Shown here: piece after piece, positions 22,975 through 33,800 of the stretch
Layout: each line of letters begins with the position of its first letter
Position numbering within the stretch: position 1 is the stretch's first letter
NCBI GenBank assembly: GCA_024305745.1
Contig: JAHRBS010000012.1
Location: 2,795,001-2,859,000 of the forward strand
Direction of reading: 5' to 3'
Source of the DNA: Polyporus tsugae
Taxonomy: Eukaryota > Basidiomycota > Agaricomycetes > Polyporales > Polyporaceae
Length of the DNA: 64,000 bases
Made by a program: the position numbers and the translations under genes
The notes under the pieces: generated by a model
Database searches by the model: none
Told to the model about the DNA's origin: nothing
The model's input: only the letters and a program-made list of their open reading frames with translations

Positions 22975-25461
22975 TTACGCGGTGCTACTTTTCTCCTCGG
23001 CCTCAGACTGGTGCGTAGGGAGCGCGCGCTCGCCCTTGAGGTCCGTCGCCTCCACCGCGTTCTGCTTGTCGCCGAGGTACCAGTTCGGCATGAACAACGA
23101 CAGCACGAGCGGCACGACCGAGAGCACCGTCGCCGCGATCAGCATCAGCTTCATCACGTCCCCGTACGCTGCCAGCCGCCGCGCGTCAGCGTCAGTCGGT
23201 CTCAAGACACACACATGTAGAGAGGAGAGAGGAGGGACGACGTACCGCCGATGACGCCCTCGCGCGTGGGGTCCCCGAAGGGGAGGGCCATGACGTCCGT
23301 GATGGAGCCGAACAGCGCGTCGCGCGTGGTCTGGTTGACGTTCGGGAGGTGCTCCGCGAGCTTGATCGGCATCTCGCTCGTCCAGATCGCACCCGCTGTA
23401 TCGTGCCCACGTCGTTAGCCGTTTGCTACTCCGAGTCGTGGAATGGAGATAAACGACGACATGGACACTCACCGACAGCGCTGCCGACCGCGCCGCCGAT
23501 CTCGGTCCAAAGGAGCACCATGGCGGTGGTGATGGCCATGTCGACGTGCGGGACCGCAGCCTGGGCCGCGACCGACGAAGCGACGGAGGCGAACCCGCCC
23601 CCGAGGCCCTGGAGGATCTGCGTCCAGACGACCTCCGCGTCCGACGCGTTCGCACCGCGCGAGTGGATCATCAGGCCGACACCCCTGCGAACGAACGTCG
23701 CGCGCCGTCCGTGAGACCGATGCGGAGCGGGAGGAGACGGACAGAGGGACGACTCACACGAGACGGACGGAGAGGCCGGCGACGAGCACCCACTTGTAGC
23801 GGTGGAGGAAGCGCATGCTCAGACCGGCGAGGATGCCGAAGACGGTGAGCGCGACGGACTGCGTCTGGTTAAAGTACGTGACGTTGACGAGCGACCAGTC
23901 CTTCGTGATGAGGATGAACGAGTACAGGTAGGTCTGCGTGAGGTAGAACGAGAAGAAGTCGAAGAAGCCGATCCAAGCCGCGATGATGACGGTCCTGTTG
24001 CGGAGGAAGCGGCGCGCGATGACGGGTCGCTTCGCGACGTAGATCTCCCAACCTGCGACCGCGGGAAGCAGTATACATCCGACGACGATCATGGCGATCA
24101 TGGAGGCTAGTGAAGGCGGGGATGAACACCGCGTGCGTAAACTTAGCAATGATATATAACTTACGATTATGCCACTGATCCTTCGCACGAGGCGCAAGGG
24201 TGAGCGGAAGCAGGATGAGCGCGACGCTCGTGCCGATCAGCAGCAGTCCGATAATGTCGAGCTGCTGAGCAAAAGACCACACGCGCCCGCCGATGGAAGT
24301 CTCGCTGGGCTCGTTAGTCGGCGCGGGGACAAGCCCGAGCCTCTTCGCCTTCTGCTCCGCCCAGAAGAGGGTGACGATCAGGGGCGAGAGCGCGGCGGGG
24401 ACGAGGATGGCGAACATGCCGTAGCCCCAGCGCCAACCGGACCGCTCGAGGATCTGGGTCGCGACGTTGGAGCCGACGAAGGCGTTGATGATGAAGGGTG
24501 CGGAGGTGAGGCCAGAGACGAGACCTCGCCACTTGAGAGTGGTGATATCGGCGACGATGACGGACGTCAGTAACTGCAGTCCGCTATGGACAAGAAGGAT
24601 AAATTAGTCCTGCAAATGAGTAGGCACGCGCGATGAAGGAACGGAGACGTACGTGTATCCGCTAGGTAAGAAGGTAGCTCGTGGTCAGCTGCGTGAGTTA
24701 TCCTGAACGATTGAGGTGGGACTGACACAGCATAGAGAATGATGCCAGCAGCAAGGGCGCCGACGTTCTGTGCGGACGCGATGACGATGTACCCTAAAGG
24801 ACGATAGGTATGAATACGCATCGACTATGGTACTTTAGTGAACGCACCCAGGACGTAAAAACAAACTGTAGTTCGGAAGATGGATCGTCAGCGAGGTCGC
24901 TCGCGTACAGGGATCCAAATTTTACATACGGACGATGAGGTACGCCGTTGCACGAGACGTGACATCTGCAAACTTGGCAACAACGGGCTTTCCACAGGCG
25001 ACTGGGTCGCGACAAGTGAGTCTGGAAGGTGGTAGGAAAGACGAGATGGGAGGCTCACTGATGACGGACTGGGCGACCTGAATGGTGGAGATGAGACTAT
25101 GCTTGTCGAACGAGGAGGTAGCGAACGGAAGATAGTTGTAGGTGGTCGTGCCGTCCAGTGAATAAATGTAGGACGCTAAGGCGATTCTGATCTCACGAAT
25201 CGGGAGAGAGCAGACGGGGTAGGGTAAGTCCGACTGATCTAGAGCGGCGGGTAGGAGAGGAAGAGGAAGAACGCACCCGATGAAAAGGAACCACTTTGAG
25301 TAGCGACCGTAGACCTTCTCCGCCGCCTCGACAGCTTTGACACCGAGGTGGGCGTCCTCTTCGGCCTGGAGCACCTGGAAGGTCTCGTGGTCTAGTTTTG
25401 GAATCGCATCCTCTGGAAGGTCGTCGTGAACGTGGGGGCCCTTCTCGTTGTTGTAGGACAT
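22975..25461 (-). CDS. Siderophore-iron transporter (MFS), copy A
   Basis: A major facilitator of the fungal Sit/Mir/Str type, which imports ferric siderophores across the plasma membrane by proton symport. From ATG 25461: MSYNNEKGPHVHDDLPEDAI, then EKVYGRYSKWFLFIG, IALASYIYSLDGTTTYNYLP, SLISTIQVAQSVIS, KPVVAKFADVTSRATAYL, YIVIASAQNVGALAAGIILY, GYTGLQLLTSVIVADITTLK, NAFVGSNVATQILERSGWRW and YGMFAILVPAALSPLIVTLF. The second half has WSFAQQLDIIGLLLIGTSVA, FLTQTYLYSFIL-type helices, WTQILQGLGGGFASVASSVA and MPNWYLGDKQNAV. The W(R)WGYGMFAI and AD(V/I)TSR motifs are typical of the family. About ten short introns; one exon is only 9 nt (24653-24661). All joins tested keep frame, so it looks functional. 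Two iron-GATA-type sites lie about 250 bp upstream. Near-twin of the + gene at 52.5 kb. Confidence 0.9.
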
Positions 25462-25709
25462 GGTTCTGAGCAATGGGGCTCACTGGCAAGCCGTTCCGGT
25501 ACGAGTCGAGGGAGGGCTGAGAACCGGCTGCTACAGGAGGACAGGGAGATGGCGGGGACGCGGGAGGAAGGGTGGGGGGAAGATTACGTTGAGGATGCAT
25601 TATGTACCAAGCGCTAAGCAGGGGTGAAAGATGGGCAGGCGTAAGTATGACATCTGGAGGGGAAGAGAGTCGGACGAGGAAGTGGTCCTGACCCAACGAG
25701 AATGATATC

Positions 25710-25718
25710 TTATCAGAT
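25710..25718 (-). promoter_or_regulatory. Iron-responsive GATA-factor site (distal or proximal of a pair)
   Basis: On the - strand the sequence is ATCTGATAA, an exact match to ATCWGATAA, the consensus bound by the SreA/Sre1/Urbs1 class of fungal GATA repressors of siderophore genes (family knowledge). It lies about 250 bp upstream of the transporter A start codon. Confidence 0.6.
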
Positions 25719-25730
25719 ATGTGACCCCTT

Positions 25731-25739
25731 ATCAGATAA
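25731..25739 (+). promoter_or_regulatory. Second iron-responsive GATA-factor site
   Basis: ATCAGATAA is a second exact ATCWGATAA match, 21 bp (two helical turns) from the first and in the opposite reading direction. Both sit inside the repeated core TTATCAGATA. Paired sites in the promoter of a siderophore transporter strongly suggest repression under iron-replete conditions. Confidence 0.6.
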
Positions 25740-28275
25740 AATTGACTCGCCCATCATCTCCCGCGGTTATCGCAGTCTAGATCCTCCCCCGCCCGTTCCT
25801 GGCAGTCGTCTTCAGACTTCAGCCAACGCGTGCTCCCCTTGGAGACGATCCACGTCCTGTGAACGTCGCGGATGTAAGTACAGGATAAGATAATCGCGTG
25901 GACGGTGGACGACGTATTGAATGCCAACGGAGCCGGAGCCGGGAAGTGGCCTCGTGACCTGACCAGGCACACAAGCTACTATTATTCAAATATTGGGTCG
26001 TCGACCGATAACAGCCGATAGAGCTCGCTGTTGTCGTCTTCCGAGAAAAATCCTGCAACCGTCTTTCAATCTCCTCTACATCGGAACTGGCAGGGGATCC
26101 TATGCACTGGAGGTCATTTTCCAAGCTCCTCGGCAAACCAACATTCAAGGCACCACAAGGTCGGAATAAATCATGGCCCACATGAGCTCTCGTTCCGAGA
26201 CACAAAACAGCGCAGCTGTCTGCACCTCATCCGGTCTCCCGCCTTCCTAGAGCATGAAGTTGCAATTGGTCAAGTCAGATAAACGGATACTCAGTGCTCA
26301 GCGCTCAACGACGACAGAACACTGTTATCAATACACACGCAGAATCACAGGCTAGTGGATCCCAGCACATTACACGCTGGGCCCCGAAGGCGACTGTTTC
26401 CATAGACCAGCCAGCATGTAGTTTCTTTGAACACCATCATGAATGCCTAAACTTTACGTCATCAGTAACACCAACACCACTCTACCACTCAACGAGCTAC
26501 GGGTGAGCACCTTAAGACTTCCGGAATACGCGCTGCACACCGTCCAGGATAAGTTCTCGTTTCTCCTCTTGCCCCCCCCCCCCCTGACGAACTTTAAGAC
26601 AGCGCAGGGTAGCATCGCGATGAAAGAAGTGCCAATATATATACCGCTCATCGCACACGCGTCTTCCACAGAACGCGGAACTCCGGCAAAGTTTGTCCTG
26701 TCCGAACACTCTGGTCACGAGGGGTTGCGGCGCATTTGGCAGAACTGCAGGAAATCGGTACTTACGGTACGACTGCGATGTCGTCTGCTTCATTAATGCA
26801 CACAAGTGACTCGACAGTAGTACCAGGCACAACGAAAGAGATCGCTCACAACCTGGCTGCCAAGTCCTCCACACGACAAGGCATGCAAAAAAAATGGTCG
26901 TGCCACACGGCTCGAGCGCAGCGCACAGAATAAGTATGCGCGCTCGGATGACGCAGGAACTCACGGCTCCCTAATCGTCCTCCAACAATCAGAAGCGCAG
27001 TTCCGGCCGACCGCCAACTGACCGTTGCCTTGGGCAGATGTTTTTCGAACAAACGAATCTGCGGCGTAACCCCGATGACGGCACAGATGTATTGCATCGA
27101 ACTGACCCCCACGCGTCCGACCATACGATATGTCGCAGCGAGGTGCAACGAGGACAAGGGAAATCTGGATATCGAGGCACTCACTGCTTTCTACCGGTAC
27201 GATGACCACCGTCAACGCGTCAACGCCTGCTCAGTGGCCAGCCCCCTGCGGCTTGGTCTAGGTTGCAATTGGCAGTCTCGCCGTCCGAGCGATCGTTCAA
27301 GCCTTGAAGCTTTGGAGGCTGACGCGGACGATTGACTAGAGTGCAGCGAAGTCCGTTCAGCACAGCGACAAGGTCGACAGTATATATCAGAGATCCTGAT
27401 GTCGATCGGAATGTGGGCGAGGAGGGAAGCCGAAAAAGCAGCCGGGGTTTGATTTTGGCTTGCGTCTGACACGGTACACCGCCATGGATCAAGGGGGTGA
27501 TCGCATGTTCAAGAGCGACGAACGGAAACCGAGCGTACAAGAGGCGGTCGCAGAGACGGGGACAAGGATGCCGAGATTGAATGGGAGTAAGTACAAGGTC
27601 GTCGAGGAGGCGGGAAACAGCGCCGCTCAGAGTATACATACATTTAAGCCGCCGCACTTGGGCACAATAACCTGACGCCAATAGACGCCTGCGTGGGAAC
27701 TTACTAGGTCAACACTGGGTTAATGTTTGATTGTTGACATGCTTACCGGCCACGGCCACATTTACCGCCTTCTATTGACCGCCTTGAGTGTTGATGGCGC
27801 CGTCGTTCGTCCCTTCCTCTGCTGAAGTTGAGCATGTTGCAGCGAGGGTACGAAGAGCGTGGATAGAGCTGGATCTGGGGCATGATGAGGCGCAGCGCAA
27901 GAGGTGGAGTTTTGATGGGGGAAGGGTGCATTCCGATGTGTGCTTACGATCCGTTGATGGCGGGGGCCCTGGAAGTGGAGGGAGGGGTTACATACAACAA
28001 TTGCCCTCCCGAGCCCAATTCGCTGTGGGTTCTTCTCCCATGTCCCTCGCTCCTTCTTTTGTTTCTCGTTGTTGAACTCTTGTTGAACTCCCTTATATCC
28101 CTGTTCTCTCCCATCGCTTGACTGCGATTCCCAGTCTCCGCGTACTGTGTACGCCCGAGCACCCCTCCGCCTTCTATCAGCCCCGTACACGTCTACACCA
28201 CGTAATCCTTCACTCGAACGTCCTCCACACGGTCCTCCTCTTCGTCTCCTCCCCTTCGCCACGACTACCGAATCG
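25740..28275. other. Interval between divergent genes, no gene recognised
   Basis: About 2.5 kb upstream of both the siderophore transporter (-) and the proline-rich gene (+). Protein-like open frames occur on - at 25819-26205 (SSDVEEIERRLQDFSRKTTT), 26512-26964 and 27220-27681. None joins to a recognisable family. A run of C lies near 26571-26584. Confidence 0.4.
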
Positions 28276-29532
28276 ATGAACATGTACCCGACCGTCTCCC
28301 CCAACTTCGACCCTCCCCCTCCTACCTTCAACACCCTCGACAGCCAACAGAAATCCCGCCTCATTCGCACCTCCCGAAAGCTCGGCGCTGTCCTTGGTAC
28401 GACTCCCCATTTTGCTGATAGCGGCTCTCCTCTCTCTCCCCCTTCCCGTCCGCCCAACAGAGAGAAGCCGCTGCCCAGGCCCTTCTTCCCAAAACCCGAC
28501 CGCAAACGCCGCCAGGGCTCCGTTTTCGAGATCGCCTCACCGTCCAAACCGTACGCATACGACTACGCATCCTCTTCCGCCAGCTCATCCGCCGCCTCCC
28601 TCGCCCTCCCGCGGTCCAGCACCGACTCCAGCAATTCGGATGCGTCCACTCAGTCCCTCCCCACACCTAGATCTTTCGCTCGCCACGTTCGCGACAAGTC
28701 CAAGAGCAGCGGCAAGCGTGCACCACTTCCTACTCCCCTCGTACTGCGGTTGAACGCGGTCGCGCTCCCCCTATCTGACCCGCGCCTCACAACACCGCCC
28801 GACTCTGCCGCCACGCTCAAGAACTCGGGCTTGGCCCCGGGCGGAGGAGCTCGGACCCCGATGCCCGTCACTCCTACAACACCTGGAACACCAGCTACAC
28901 CCACCGTGACGGAGACGCGGAGGAAGCGCCTCGCGAAGGTCAAGCGCACCCTCGGTGAGAATGTCCCCGCAGAGCTCGTCATCCCTCCCCGCGCAACGTA
29001 CCCCCGCGGTCCATCCCCCCTCGAGGGCACACAGGCTGCCCTTTCCGCCTTCCCGCTCATGAGCGCCCCACAAAAGCAGGCCGACCGCCACCCCCGGCAG
29101 TACCACACCATGCACGCGAAGCAGGCACCGCGCACGCAGAAGACGTACCCGCTCGCGTACTCGTCCCCCAGCTCGACCCCCCCTGCGGGGACGACCGCGC
29201 GGAAACGGAGCGTCTCCGTCGACTTCAAGCACGCAGTGCCGCCTGGCGTCGCTGCGTTCGCGTCCGCGCCCGGTACACCCCGGCCTCCGCCCAAACCGCA
29301 ACCGCAACCGCATCCCCTTCGGCGTGCCCCCTCGCTGTCGTCTGCGCGCCGGCCCGCGTGGTCCGCGGCCGCGCGGCCCCTGCCGGAGCCGATCGAGAGT
29401 GGGCCAGAGTTGGACTCGGGGTCGGAGGCGGGGCACGGGTGGGCGACGGGCGGGGCGTCGTGGATGGGCGAGTGGAACAGGAAGGACATCCACGAGGTGC
29501 GGCGTCAGCTACGCAACCTCAAGCTCCGGTGA
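28276..29532 (+). CDS. Pro/Ser-rich hypothetical protein with conserved basic motifs
   Basis: A single-exon gene of about 418 codons from ATG 28276 (MNMYPTVSPNFDPPPPTFNT). It is mostly disordered: Pro, Ser and Thr rich, with TPTTPGTPATPTVTE. Three short segments look conserved. SRLIRTSRKLGAVLGTTP lies near the start, RRKRLAKVKRTLGENVPAEL in the middle, and EWNRKDIHEVRRQLRNLKLR at the very C-terminus. The first two share an (R/K)xLG core, like a repeated short linear motif, and the last should form an amphipathic helix. An upstream in-frame ATG at 28180-28260 is possible, but 28276 lies in better context and begins the conserved part. There is no signal peptide or membrane helix, so cytosolic or nuclear. 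I know the layout from other mushrooms but not a function. Confidence 0.7.
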   Translation: MNMYPTVSPNFDPPPPTFNTLDSQQKSRLIRTSRKLGAVLGTTPHFADSGSPLSPPSRPPNREKPLPRPFFPKPDRKRRQGSVFEIASPSKPYAYDYASSSASSSAASLALPRSSTDSSNSDASTQSLPTPRSFARHVRDKSKSSGKRAPLPTPLVLRLNAVALPLSDPRLTTPPDSAATLKNSGLAPGGGARTPMPVTPTTPGTPATPTVTETRRKRLAKVKRTLGENVPAELVIPPRATYPRGPSPLEGTQAALSAFPLMSAPQKQADRHPRQYHTMHAKQAPRTQKTYPLAYSSPSSTPPAGTTARKRSVSVDFKHAVPPGVAAFASAPGTPRPPPKPQPQPHPLRRAPSLSSARRPAWSAAARPLPEPIESGPELDSGSEAGHGWATGGASWMGEWNRKDIHEVRRQLRNLKLR

Positions 29533-30047
29533 CGCCACGACCTTTCCCCCTTCTCCCTGACGGCAACTGTGCTTCTTCGCCCTGTCTGTTGCTCTGCGTC
29601 TGTCATCTGCTCGGTCGGGTGACGGCGGAGGATCTGCTGCTGCTGCTGCTGTGTGCTACGCTTCGCTTTCCTACGCTATGTGGTTTATGGTTTTCGTCTG
29701 GACGCGTCGACCGCTGGATGGTCGCGCCGCTCCTCGTGACGATGACGGTGCTGATCCCTAGATGTATGTAGAGGTCTACCTCACGGACGAGTGGTACATA
29801 TTACGACCCTGACTATTCCTAGCTTTATACTTATTCGGCGCGTGGTTGTTGCTACGGTAGGGGCTCTCTCGTCGTGTATCTATCTCTAATTCGCTTGTCG
29901 GGCTAGCTGGCTTCGTGTGGTCGTGCCTGCTGGAGCTTCGCCGCTCCTTCTCCTTCTCCTTCTCCCTCCCCTTCCGCGCGTCCGTCACCTGTCTGTATCA
30001 TCGACTCTTCTACTGTAGGCGACACCTCATAATAGCATTAGCCCGAT

Positions 30048-30064
30048 CGCGCGCGCGCGCGCGC
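30048..30064. repeat. Alternating CG tract
   Basis: A 17-bp run of alternating C and G, in the region downstream of the Pro/Ser-rich gene. Such a tract can adopt Z-DNA in vitro; no role is implied. Confidence 0.8.
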
Positions 30065-30853
30065 TATATTTGTGCCCCGAACATATGCGTTCTATTCTGC
30101 GCGTGCGCATGGTCGCTGCGCTCGATCGGTCACCGCCCGTGAGCAAATCCTTCGTGAACCGGCAACCCTTCTCAAACTCCGAACGCGTTCGGTGAGAACC
30201 GACACACAATCACGGCTAGCTTCTAGTCCGCAGAAGAAGAACGTACTATCCCCCCCGTCGCGACGTGACGTCAAAACTTCCAAAAGTAAGAAGTCGGGAG
30301 GTGGACAACGGGCCCGACGGTACCGAGTCACCGACATCATCCCAATCCGGTCTGCTCAGAGCTCCTGCTTGCTACTATTGTACTGTGCATTTACAGCGTC
30401 TCGCCATACATTAATTATTACATACATCATAACACCACCACGTATAAGTACGTATACGGCGCCCCGCAACGGAAGAGTTGCAGGCTCGGCAAGTGCAGGG
30501 CCAAACACCGACAACTAGCGTGACTCGTGAGGCCTTGAGGGTGGGCCGCTTCACGTACTGTAACTTAGTACCGGCGGCCCACCGCCTGGAACAGTCGCTC
30601 AGGGTTTCGAGGTGGGGCCCCAGACATGCATGCATGGGCCGCTAACTGCTAAACGTTTAAACCGGTTATCATCATGTTCCAAATTCGACGAGCAATCGTG
30701 GCGACCGTCGCCCGAAAGATATCGATCTAATACAATTCCCCTCCTCGCCACTCCGAGTCGCAAACTCCTTGATGATGATATCGATAGATATATACATAGT
30801 AGGCCACGCCCCACGTAAAACTCCCAGAGCAGAAGAACAGGAAAGAAAGAAAG

Positions 30854-30856
<3 letters not shown>

Positions 30857-30885
<29 letters not shown>
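30857..30885. repeat. (GA)n microsatellite
   Basis: A perfect 29-bp GA dinucleotide repeat, useful as a polymorphic marker. Confidence 0.9.
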
Positions 30886-30887
<2 letters not shown>

Positions 30888-33800
30888 TGTTGAATGTCAG
30901 CACTCGGAAGTTGGCCATGGAACAACCGCGCTGAGAGAGATAAATTAGAACACACATACGCAGCGGAACCGGCGACTGCGCTTGCGACTTGTGACCTGTA
31001 TTCAAGGAACCTATGAATAGACAAATACGGTTATTCCAGGGATCGTCCACAGGGCGTGAAAAGAAGTGCAATCGCTTACCTGACATTCGATGCGCGATCT
31101 TTGGGATTAATATGGGGGGGGAACCTAGACTTGCACAGAGATGAAGGTGAGATCCGCGTCGCTATCAGCGAGGCCCCTGGGGACCCCAGCCCCTGAGCGA
31201 CGGACGGAAGACGGCGGAATACGTGCGTCGTGCACCCCATGAGAACGCCAGTGGTAAGAGCTCCAGTTTGGACTAGTGGCGGCGAACGCACTATGGTGGG
31301 GACTCGAAGGGAAGAGCCGGCGGCCAAGCGAAGGGGCGGGACGAAGCTGCTGTCCTGTCCTCACCCAGCTCGACGCGCGGATCTCCGACACGCGAATCTT
31401 CGTGGCTCGTCTACAGCATGATGCATCCTCGGAGGTCTCGGAAACGGCGGGGGAGATTGGCTTGATACGTCGGGCTGGACAGTGCCGGGAGGAAGGTCCG
31501 GCCTGGAAGGCGTGCGAGACGAACAGGGGAGATCACCTGCGAGTCGCGTCTCAGAAGTGGAGCACGCTATGCGTGAAAAGCAAGTCCATGGAGTTTTGTA
31601 AGGGCGAGTCAGTAGAGACACGGCGATAATGGGCAGAAGCCGAGGACGCGGCACATTGCCGAGGGTACAAGCAGCCCTTGCAGCACTGAGAGGCCTGTCG
31701 CGCAAACGAACGATGATAACTACAGTTGGGAAGAAGCGCAGTAAGCTCAGAGCGGGCGTATGCGTACATCGTTTACCCATCGCACCTACCGTATCCCCGA
31801 AAGCGCGACTTGAAGTCCCAACAGGAAACCCTTCCTGGGTTGATTATGGTCCGATGGTCCCACGACGCACGCATGGGAAGGGCTTCACGCAGGAAGCACA
31901 AACGTGGCGCCGTGGGGAGAGAACTGTCGAGAAAACATCCTCAGAGTTCTTATAACAGGGACCCGAAAGCCAAGTGAGAACCAGTCCCAGGACCGCCGAA
32001 GAAACGTGAAGAAGAGACATCCAAGAGCATCGAGAGAATAGAGGTGGCCGCACGACGCCAACACGTGCATGGAGAATATGTTTGTTTTGTAGCGCGAGTT
32101 GCCCGTGTTCCTGCGAAGAGCCCAGGCCAGCCAATCCGAGTTCGGTGCCTACAGGAAGAATTCCGACTCATGTGTCAATTAGCACTCAGAAGCGATGCAT
32201 CGCCGTACCTCGGCATGAGCGGCTCCTTCGAACTCGTGGTACCCTACCATATGCCCTCCACGGGGCGAAGATCTGAGAGGCTGGTGGGAGTAGAGAGGAG
32301 AAGGATCCAAACTCCGATCCATCTGGCGACCTCTCAGTAAGTATTATGAGCCCTAGCATCCACATGTTGGAAGTCCGCTTCCGCAAATTGCTCTCCACGA
32401 ATTCGGCTACAACGTGGGTCGCTGGCTAAATCGTAACCTAGAGATTGTCTTTCCAAAAGCGACATGTAAGCAGTGTGAGCCACGCCAATAGCCGCGGTTA
32501 ATGGTTCAGAGCACAAAAGGAAACAAGACTTACATAGACAAGGTTTAGGCAGCAAATAACGTAAGGAGGCTTGTTGGGTTTAACCGTGCCCCGTAAGTCG
32601 TTCAAATCTTGGGTTCATTTACCGAGCACGTCTCAACGTCACCTTGACACGGTCATCAGCATGGGCTTCCACCCAAATGAACGTCACGTACGGCAATCGA
32701 AAGGGCGGACACCCCCCCCCCCCCCCTTCCTTCGAACGCAAGCACCCAATCTTGCCAAATCATCAGGCGCGGCGAACTCGAGCGTTCCGTCAGATACGCT
32801 TTCCAGCGTGTATTGGCCATTCTGCATCCGATGTGCCCGCCCGTTGCGTCAGATAACCGGCCGTTGGATAAAGCGGCGAACAGGAAACAGGGAGGAAATG
32901 CGCACCCAATAGCAAGACTTCCCTGCGACCGTGGGACAGTGTCGCATTCCTAATCTCTGGCAACTGGCCAACCCGGGCGACTGGCTGCGCACGGGAAACT
33001 ATCGGTGGTGAGAAACAGAAAAAGCGAAGGTCACTTTCAACCTTCCCGCGAAGTGCCCATCGAAGCCGGTCGTGAGGCCTGTGGCCTCGGGGCTTCACAC
33101 GGATAATGGCTTCTGGAAGGTCTTCTACGCCCATGCAGGTCGTCACAAGGTCAGCCACAGCATGCCATGGCTGAGGTGGGGAAGCGATGAGCACGAAGTG
33201 TCGTCAGCGATGGGAAGACAAAAAATGAGGGTGCGAAGACGTATCTACATCGATGCCCCGGTCACGACTCTGCGCCAAGCTTTGAGCCCTTCGTGGCCAG
33301 GTTTTCCGCACCGAGATGGAAGAGCCGAACGCGCAAGCGTGTGCACGACTCACCTGTCACGTACCGCAATCCGGCAATACCACTTCGGCGTCGTCAGCTG
33401 ACGGACCTGAGTGAATGCCCGAGTATTCTTGGAGTTTGTGTCTAGCGGAAGTTGAGTCGTTGATATGTTCATCTGGGCATGTATAGCGTCAGGACATGTG
33501 GGTCAACCTTGTTCAGGGATTAAGTTTGTCTCTACTCCCCGAAAGAATCCGACGTATGACGTGCGTGGGGGCTGGCCATTCAACATTGGGAAGTTCGGAA
33601 CTTGAGGGCATATTGCGAGGTAACTCGCGGTTCAGGAAGACTCAGCATCTGCAGGAGAAGTTCTGAAGCATTTCAACTTGAGCTCACCTAAGGAGCCACA
33701 CGGATGTGCATCAATCTCAAACGCGTAGCAAAGTAGCAAGGTATCCGTCATGGCCGGACCTTCGATGCCGATGAAGGCCCCGGAGTCGGTGCATCTTGCA

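Noticed and set aside
27762..28547. A 261-codon open frame on the - strand overlapping the Pro/Ser-rich gene
   Set aside because: It is the antisense shadow of the + strand gene, whose conserved segments and codon pattern are better.
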